DNA of 52,917 nucleotides from a virus: positions 1 through 52,917 of IMG/VR virus record IMGVR_UViG_3300013104_000030; one strand, given 5' to 3'. Numbering within the stretch: position 1 is the stretch's first letter; every line of letters starts with the position of its first letter. This document shows positions 48,292-52,917 of the stretch, in pieces. A program made the translations under genes and the position numbers. The notes beneath the pieces are model-generated. The model made no database searches, was not told where the DNA came from, and saw only the letters and a program-made list of their open reading frames with translations.

Positions 48292-48789
48292 TTAAAAGAT
48301 GTTATCAATAAATTTACCTATTTCACTAAGCCCTCTGTCAAGTAAGTCGGACGCGGGTTTGGCGTTCCCGCCCACGGTATAAGTACCCGTAGTCTGACAA
48401 AACAGTTCCCAGTTTCTATACTCAAACTGACCAGAGAATGTAGCTGTTGGATAACCTGTAATATACGCTTCATTAGAAGAGAATACGCTTCTGCCAGACT
48501 TGTCTTTCAAGGTAAGTGCAATCCTTGCTGTACCTTCATCCAAATCTAAATCATGAATGTAGGACAGGTAATCGTTTCCTTGGGAGCTTTGAATAAGGGA
48601 GATTGTTATCGTAGCTGAGGTGTCAACATTCTTTACCCTTGTATTCTTTCCTCGTATCCCTCGGATAACAGTAAATCCTTTTACTGTTCTATTGACTGTG
48701 ATACTCTGCCACCCAGTTAATTGATATCCACCAATCTCAAAAAGAACATCCTTGGGGCTGTATGTATTAACTGTAAAAGAGTTCGACAT
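48292..48789 (-). CDS. Tail tube paralog 3 (165 aa)
   Basis: Shares with the two upstream genes the frame NxYSPxDVLFEIGGYQLTG, SQGNDYLSYIHDLD, LTLKDKSGRSVF and FSGQFEYRNWELF: a DUF3277-like tube fold. The start YSPKDVLFEIGGY is closest to the standard family. Overlaps the previous stop by one base. Confidence 0.75.
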   Translation of the reverse strand: MSNSFTVNTYSPKDVLFEIGGYQLTGWQSITVNRTVKGFTVIRGIRGKNTRVKNVDTSATITISLIQSSQGNDYLSYIHDLDLDEGTARIALTLKDKSGRSVFSSNEAYITGYPTATFSGQFEYRNWELFCQTTGTYTVGGNAKPASDLLDRGLSEIGKFIDNIF

Positions 48790-49286
48790 TAGAAAACTCC
48801 TTCAACAATTTGTGCAGCACCTGACGCAAGATTAACAAGATCTTGTAGAATGCCGCTAGCATCTTGGTTACTACCTACATTTATCACAGCTTGTGAAGAT
48901 CGAAGAACCCAAGTACGCGAGTCAAAAGTTGAACTTTGAACCATATTAGGAAGAGATTCGATACATGTGTTTGTAGAGAAAAATAAATCAGTCCCTGACA
49001 AATCTTTAATGAATAAAGGAAACTTAGCCCTTTGTGTCAACTCATCCAACTGCCATAGTTTGGTTAGTACATCATTGGATGTAGAACCTCGGTGGAATGT
49101 CAGTTGGATTGTATATGTTTGGCTGTTAGTGAACAACCTCGCAGTCATTCCATCCGCTGTTTCTGTGGTCCCATAAGGTACTTTATCTTTACTAATTGTA
49201 ATGAATGTACCTTCTGCAAAACCATTAAGCGGTATACCAAAGGCCAAACAATTAATATCTTCTGGGCAATAGTTAGCTAATTCCAT
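48789..49286 (-). CDS. Tail tube paralog 2 (165 aa)
   Basis: Same plan as its neighbours: NYCPEDINCLAFGIPLNGFA-EGTFI, TFHRGSTSNDVLTKLWQLDE, LFIKDLSGTDLFF, and SSTFDSRTWVL near the end. Tandem paralogs usually build different parts of one tube or its completion rings. Confidence 0.75.
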   Translation of the reverse strand: MELANYCPEDINCLAFGIPLNGFAEGTFITISKDKVPYGTTETADGMTARLFTNSQTYTIQLTFHRGSTSNDVLTKLWQLDELTQRAKFPLFIKDLSGTDLFFSTNTCIESLPNMVQSSTFDSRTWVLRSSQAVINVGSNQDASGILQDLVNLASGAAQIVEGVF

Positions 49287-49304
49287 ATTATCTCCTTAAA
49301 ATAC

Positions 49305-49324
49305 TAGGGGCCTTTCAGCCCCTA
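49305..49324 (-). terminator. Hairpin between tube paralogs 1 and 2
   Basis: On minus, TAGGGGC-TGAAAG-GCCCCTA, followed by GTATTTTAAGG. A GC-rich stem with a broken U tract: probably a partial terminator or mRNA stabiliser that favours the sheath and first tube gene. Confidence 0.5.
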
Positions 49325-49331
49325 TTAGGCA

Positions 49332-49865
49332 TTAAGGATTCAACCGCCACCGCTGCTCAACTGTGCCACCAGCAGCTTCAACAGCAGCTACCTCAGAGGG
49401 GGCCAGTGGAATGTTACCACCAATAAATAGATCACTGCCAAACAGGTAAATCTGCCAATCGCGGGTAGAAGTTTCTGAGCTGAATTCTACAGCGGGAGGG
49501 GCGGCGATGATAGCACTGTTGGACGAAACTACAGTTTGTCCACTGATGTCTTTGATGGTAACAGAGAACACCCAAGTGTTATCACTAGTTTGAGCATCAG
49601 CAATTTGTAGTTGTTGAAGAACAGTATTAGATGGGGATTATTGATGCAAAGTTACATCAACAGTCATCCCAGTTACTTTTCGCTTAACACGCCCAAAGGA
49701 GTTGGAAGTGCCTACACCCTGATAAGGTGTAGAACTTGGAACCAGTCGATTCATTGAAACGAAGGTGCCATCTGCAAAACCTGTTACAGTGTGTACAAAA
49801 TCACCTTTCGAGATAACAATTGTGAAATCGTCCGGGGAGTAGTTACCAATATAATTTGAAGCCAT
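49332..49865 (-). CDS. Tail tube paralog 1 with in-frame ochre stop
   Basis: MASNYIGNYSPDDFTIVISK, GFADGTFVSMNRLVPSS, then VDVTLHQ, TAA (49638-49640), SPSNTVLQQLQIADAQTSDN and TWVFSVTIKDISGQTVVSS in the same frame to 49332. The paralogs have Ser or Arg at the stop position (LIQSSQGND, FHRGSTSND), so TCA to TAA is a plausible single change. Directly after the sheath gene, this is the expected major tube protein, which makes a true stop hard to tolerate. Confidence 0.75.
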
Positions 49866-49880
49866 TGTTAATCTCCCAGA

Positions 49881-51164
49881 TTAAACGGAAAGGTAGAATT
49901 GGATGGAAACACTACGAATAGCACCAGCAAGCCGTGCACGAATTACAAATACACCAGCAGCACGTTGGGCACGAAGAGTTGCTGGGATGCTGAGAACTGG
50001 CGGCGTCTGTACAGTCCAACCAGAATCGATCATACCATTACTTTCAGCTAAACTAAGAACCGAACGGATTTCATTCTCTACAATCAAAAGGCCCGGATCA
50101 GTCATTGGGATCTTCAGGCTATTGATGATTCGGAAATAGATACCTTCTTGTAGACGTGCCTTCAGCCAATCCTTAGAAATTTGGATGTCAATTGGCTTAC
50201 CATCGAACATATTACCGTCTTGGAAGACGTCAAGACCCCCTTTACGGCGGAAAAAGTTCCATGATTTAGCACGCAAGTTTACAATCTGAGTGGAGCTAAG
50301 GATACTGCGAGTAACCCCGTTAGCACGCTTAAAATCCCAGTCATTAGAACCCGGAGTAACAGCCAATTGACTACCCATCCAAGCAGCCGCTGGAAACTCA
50401 GTTGCAGAAGTTGCAGAATAAACACCGAAAGTACGACCAGCGTTCTTAGCCTCAAGCTTGTAGCCAACATCAGTAACACCGGCAGTTGGAGCTACCGCAT
50501 CTGAAGAAGACAGGCCGTAGATTTTATCCATTGCTTGGATAGTATCAGACAAAGCTTCTTGTTCAGCAGCCACTTGCGTTTCAGCAGTAAGGGCGTACCA
50601 GATATCATTCTCTGCATCCACAGCTACCAGAGCAGCAGGCCAAGTCTCAGATGCGGTATTTACAGCAATCAGATTGGTCGAGGAACCGACACTCCAAGCA
50701 GTGCCCTGCACAGTTGGCGCAAGACTGAGGGTAGTTGTGCCGGATACAGTAATACCGGTTGGCGTACCAATCGCTGCTTTCAGGCCGGTTACAATTGTTG
50801 TGGCAGTTGCACCTGCGCCAGAGGTAAAGGTATACGGTGTGCCATTAAGTGTAACAGTATAAGTGGTGTTGTCAGCAACGGTAGGAGTAAACACCGCAGT
50901 ATCTACTTGCCGACGACCAACTACAATAGATGGTGGAGTGGCGCCAATAACTGACGACTGACCAAACAGCTGACTGGCCATTTTGTATACGTTAGAGGTC
51001 GTGGCAAAATCACCGCCAACCTCAGCAATATTTTGATAAGTACGAGTACGTTCAGCAAAGTTAGTAAACGTAGCAAGGATAAGGGGAATAGCAAAAGAAG
51101 CTGTGGCAATAGCGGTAGTTTGGTCAGTAATAACAACCTGCACTACGTCGTCCAAGTCACTCAT
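49881..51164 (-). CDS. Tail sheath protein (DUF3383-type)
   Basis: 427 aa. VVQVVITDQTTAIATASFAI, FAERTRTYQNIAEVGGDF and TYGLSSSDAV-like core; Ig-like insertion (~105-175) rich in Thr/Val; IQISKDWLKARLQEGIYFRI and the C-terminal arm AGAIRSVSIQFYLSV fit DUF3383 sheaths of Pam3/XM1-type phages. Forms the contractile outer tail. Confidence 0.85.
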   Translation of the reverse strand: MSDLDDVVQVVITDQTTAIATASFAIPLILATFTNFAERTRTYQNIAEVGGDFATTSNVYKMASQLFGQSSVIGATPPSIVVGRRQVDTAVFTPTVADNTTYTVTLNGTPYTFTSGAGATATTIVTGLKAAIGTPTGITVSGTTTLSLAPTVQGTAWSVGSSTNLIAVNTASETWPAALVAVDAENDIWYALTAETQVAAEQEALSDTIQAMDKIYGLSSSDAVAPTAGVTDVGYKLEAKNAGRTFGVYSATSATEFPAAAWMGSQLAVTPGSNDWDFKRANGVTRSILSSTQIVNLRAKSWNFFRRKGGLDVFQDGNMFDGKPIDIQISKDWLKARLQEGIYFRIINSLKIPMTDPGLLIVENEIRSVLSLAESNGMIDSGWTVQTPPVLSIPATLRAQRAAGVFVIRARLAGAIRSVSIQFYLSV

Positions 51165-51194
51165 ATGATGTGATCCTTTGTTGTGTAGCCGTTG

Positions 51195-51734
51195 CTACGG
51201 ATAAATGATACTTTCTGGAATTTTTATAATTACTGGAATCTCTGAAGTCTCATCAGCAATGACTACGCCTTCAACAGCATCAATGAGCTGGTCAGTAATA
51301 ACGACATAACTGAAAGTTACATCAAGATTATGATACTCAACCCATTTTGTATCTCGTTTCTGAGGTGCCCTACGAATCTGGCTTTTCCTCATAAAACCTA
51401 GTTTGTTCCTACTCAACTCCAACCTTGTAAGAGGGTTGTTATTGATATTATTATTAAAGCTTTGTGACATATCACCACTCAAGCTTCCGATAAAACTCAG
51501 TTGAGCCATAACTTCATATGCAACTTGAAAAGTTAGTGTTCCGTTATCGTTAACTAGAGTTGATGTGCTATGGTGTCCCTGCTGAACAAGATTCAAAACA
51601 TTAATTACAACATAGCTTTCGGCAGGTTCAGTTCCGTTTGAATGGCTAAAAATCACCGGAGTATTGGGATATTCTGATAGTGCTGCTATAACACCTTTAC
51701 GGATGGCTTGTCTGACATCACTGTAGATTGGCAT
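51195..51734 (-). CDS. Tail terminator / neck protein (179 aa)
   Basis: YSDVRQAIRKGVIAALSEYP then TPVIFSHSNGTEPAESYVVI opens like tail terminator proteins. LTFQVAYEVMAQLSFIGSLS and YHNLDVTFSYVV give the beta sheet. Followed by the sheath gene, as expected for the ring that stops tail growth. Confidence 0.7.
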   Translation of the reverse strand: MPIYSDVRQAIRKGVIAALSEYPNTPVIFSHSNGTEPAESYVVINVLNLVQQGHHSTSTLVNDNGTLTFQVAYEVMAQLSFIGSLSGDMSQSFNNNINNNPLTRLELSRNKLGFMRKSQIRRAPQKRDTKWVEYHNLDVTFSYVVITDQLIDAVEGVVIADETSEIPVIIKIPESIIYP

Positions 51735-51743
51735 ATGATGTCC

Positions 51744-52124
51744 TCAATTTGGAGTCAACTCAATCCTAGCAGCCTGTACTTTCACATGCTCCAAGATTCC
51801 CATTCCATTAGTCCAATCATCCACTTTCATGATTTTGTACCGAGCATCTTTCCAAATGAACTCATCTGCTGACCAACCACCAGTCCCCTCTTTAAGTGTG
51901 CGGGCATAATCAGCAGAATAAAACTTAACCCAATTACGAGTTCTATCAGCTTCGGGAAGCATCATAATTTCGTATGGTTTTAGAGGTTGAATGTTCACTT
52001 GCAAAACTACCTCAGTGGTTGATCCTTCAATCCACTCACCAGTTGCATCATCATAACTACCAACAACTTGTCTATAGATAGTTAGGGGGATTTTATGTGT
52101 AAGTAGAAATTGAGGTTTTAACAT
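51744..52124 (-). CDS. Head closure / connector protein (126 aa)
   Basis: IPLTIYRQVVGSYDDATGEW, LQVNIQPLKPYEIMMLPEAD and RYKIMKVDDWTNGMGILEHV match small head-completion proteins (SPP1 gp16-like fold). All-beta. Order between neck and terminator genes supports it. Confidence 0.7.
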   Translation of the reverse strand: MLKPQFLLTHKIPLTIYRQVVGSYDDATGEWIEGSTTEVVLQVNIQPLKPYEIMMLPEADRTRNWVKFYSADYARTLKEGTGGWSADEFIWKDARYKIMKVDDWTNGMGILEHVKVQAARIELTPN

Positions 52125-52607
52125 TTAATTACTTCCCCTATTAGCTACTTTAAAATCGATTGAGTCGTAAAGAGTGTCAGAATCCCTGAGAGGGTCATTG
52201 AACCCTTTTTCAGACACAGTAAACGGAGAGTTTGGCGGAGTATCCCAATCAGCAACAGCTTTCTTTAGGTCTACCTTAGCCTGTACACCAATCTTCGTAT
52301 ACTCTTGTTTGAACGTGCTATTTCCCTCGGCAATCCTTTGCATACTCTCTACAAACAACTTGTCGTATGATCCTTTTCTAACAGGAGTCATGAAACCAAC
52401 ACGAATAGCTGGGCGAGTGGGGATGTTCTGAGCAGGAAGCCCTTCTTCTTGCCACTGCCAAACCTGAGCAACAGAGAGGTTATCGTTATCTGAACCATAA
52501 TATGTAGGCTCAACAATACCAACTTGAACCTCTAGATCAGCTCCTTTTAGAAGTTCTTTCTTTAAACTATTCCAACCAGATTTATCTACTTTTAACTTGA
52601 AACTCAT
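52125..52607 (-). CDS. Neck/minor head protein, HK97 gp10-like (160 aa)
   Basis: EVQVGIVEPTYYGSDNDNLS, VWQWQEEGLPAQNIPTRPAI (the conserved N-I-P-x-R-P-F/A-I region) and a C-terminal SDTLYDSIDFKVANRG characterise gp10-like neck proteins. Connects portal or adaptor to tail. Confidence 0.72.
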   Translation of the reverse strand: MSFKLKVDKSGWNSLKKELLKGADLEVQVGIVEPTYYGSDNDNLSVAQVWQWQEEGLPAQNIPTRPAIRVGFMTPVRKGSYDKLFVESMQRIAEGNSTFKQEYTKIGVQAKVDLKKAVADWDTPPNSPFTVSEKGFNDPLRDSDTLYDSIDFKVANRGSN

Positions 52608-52608
52608 A

Positions 52609-52917
52609 CTAGATTACCGAGTATTCAAAAGTAGTTCCCGCATCGTGACAATCATCACATCCACAACCTGTCTCACAACAAGCTGCTTCTCTGCAATTAT
52701 CCCCATCACAAACTTCAATGTTCATGAGTTTACTCGGGCACTTGTTAGCAGACCAAGGCATCAATCCATTTGGAATCAGAGTTCCGGGATTATTAATCAG
52801 ATAATCAAGGGCTTTAAGGTACTGAGTTGAAAGGCTGGACCAAACTTCGAGGTCGCCGGTCCTCTCGCGGGTACTCCATCCTGCAAGTTGGAACGAAGCA
52901 GAGATTGCAGCTAATCT
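52609..52917 (-). CDS. Head-tail connector/adaptor, C-terminal part, Cys-rich tail (partial)
   Basis: 103 codons up to the window edge; the N-terminus is missing. LAAISASFQLAGWSTRERTG and VWSSLSTQYLKALDYLINNP look like the helical adaptor. It ends with eight Cys in ~35 residues: NKC, VCDGDNC, AACCETGCGCDDCH. The stop TAG is one base before the gp10-like gene. The Cys cluster could bind metal or form disulfides; it is unusual for connectors. Confidence 0.65.
   Translation of the reverse strand, partial: RLAAISASFQLAGWSTRERTGDLEVWSSLSTQYLKALDYLINNPGTLIPNGLMPWSANKCPSKLMNIEVCDGDNCREAACCETGCGCDDCHDAGTTFEYSVI

Overview
This window is part of the genome of a lytic, contractile-tailed bacteriophage (myovirus-type), most likely of a Gram-negative host. 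The evidence for that host type is an embedded Rz/Rz1 spanin pair with a lipobox, a GH24 lysozyme, a ribonucleotide reductase, and a T7-like replication set. No integrase, repressor or host gene was seen. Most of the DNA is AT-rich. The tail genes (DUF3383-type sheath, gp138/Pam3-type spike, plug, J, gp25, DUF2612) match the simplified contractile tails known from cyanophage Pam3 and Vibrio phage XM1. A host genus cannot be assigned; one GC-rich island at 4.8-5.9 kb looks like genes of temperate Pseudomonas-type phages.

Layout. (1) 0.1-14.2 kb, minus strand: about fifty very small genes, mostly of unknown function, joined by ATGA or TAATG overlaps and punctuated by sigma70-like promoters and intrinsic terminators. 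Recognisable members are a T4 DenV-type pyrimidine-dimer glycosylase (10.5-10.9 kb) and a GIY-YIG endonuclease (11.6-12.0 kb). A 600-bp ORF-poor stretch (12.0-12.6 kb) holds a promoter followed by serial hairpins and is a candidate structured RNA. (2) 14.23-14.47 kb: a divergent promoter region. (3) 14.5-34.2 kb, plus strand: replication and nucleotide metabolism. This comprises a deoxyribosyltransferase-like protein, T7 gp4-type primase-helicase, family A DNA polymerase split by a group I intron inside catalytic motif C with an HNH gene directly behind it, an SSB with a DDDIPF tail, a GIY-YIG/AP2 endonuclease, a 5'-3' exonuclease, an HNH nuclease, a DnaQ-like exonuclease, a dATP/dGTP diphosphohydrolase-like protein, a 5'-nucleotidase, a MazG-like protein, ThyX, NrdB and NrdA. 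(4) 34.2-52.9 kb, minus strand: late genes running from head-tail connectors (cut by the window end) through sheath, three tube paralogs, chaperone, tape measure, baseplate, fibre and tailspike to lysozyme, holin and spanins. They end at a strong terminator that faces the convergent early operon.

Together the genes describe a phage that makes its own dNTPs, replicates with a T7-like replisome, and builds a short simplified contractile tail. It is burdened with at least four homing-type endonucleases, one of which appears to work with a separate intron.

A caution applies to the whole window. At least four genes have single-base homopolymer frameshifts (a fifth is possible) and three have in-frame stop codons, including a tail fibre and a tail-tube paralog. 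The left end is a 30-base C run that interrupts a gene. Unpolished sequence is the simplest explanation, but recoding or readthrough at a few of these sites deserves a check. One further frame change, in the tail assembly chaperone, is very likely genuine programmed frameshifting.
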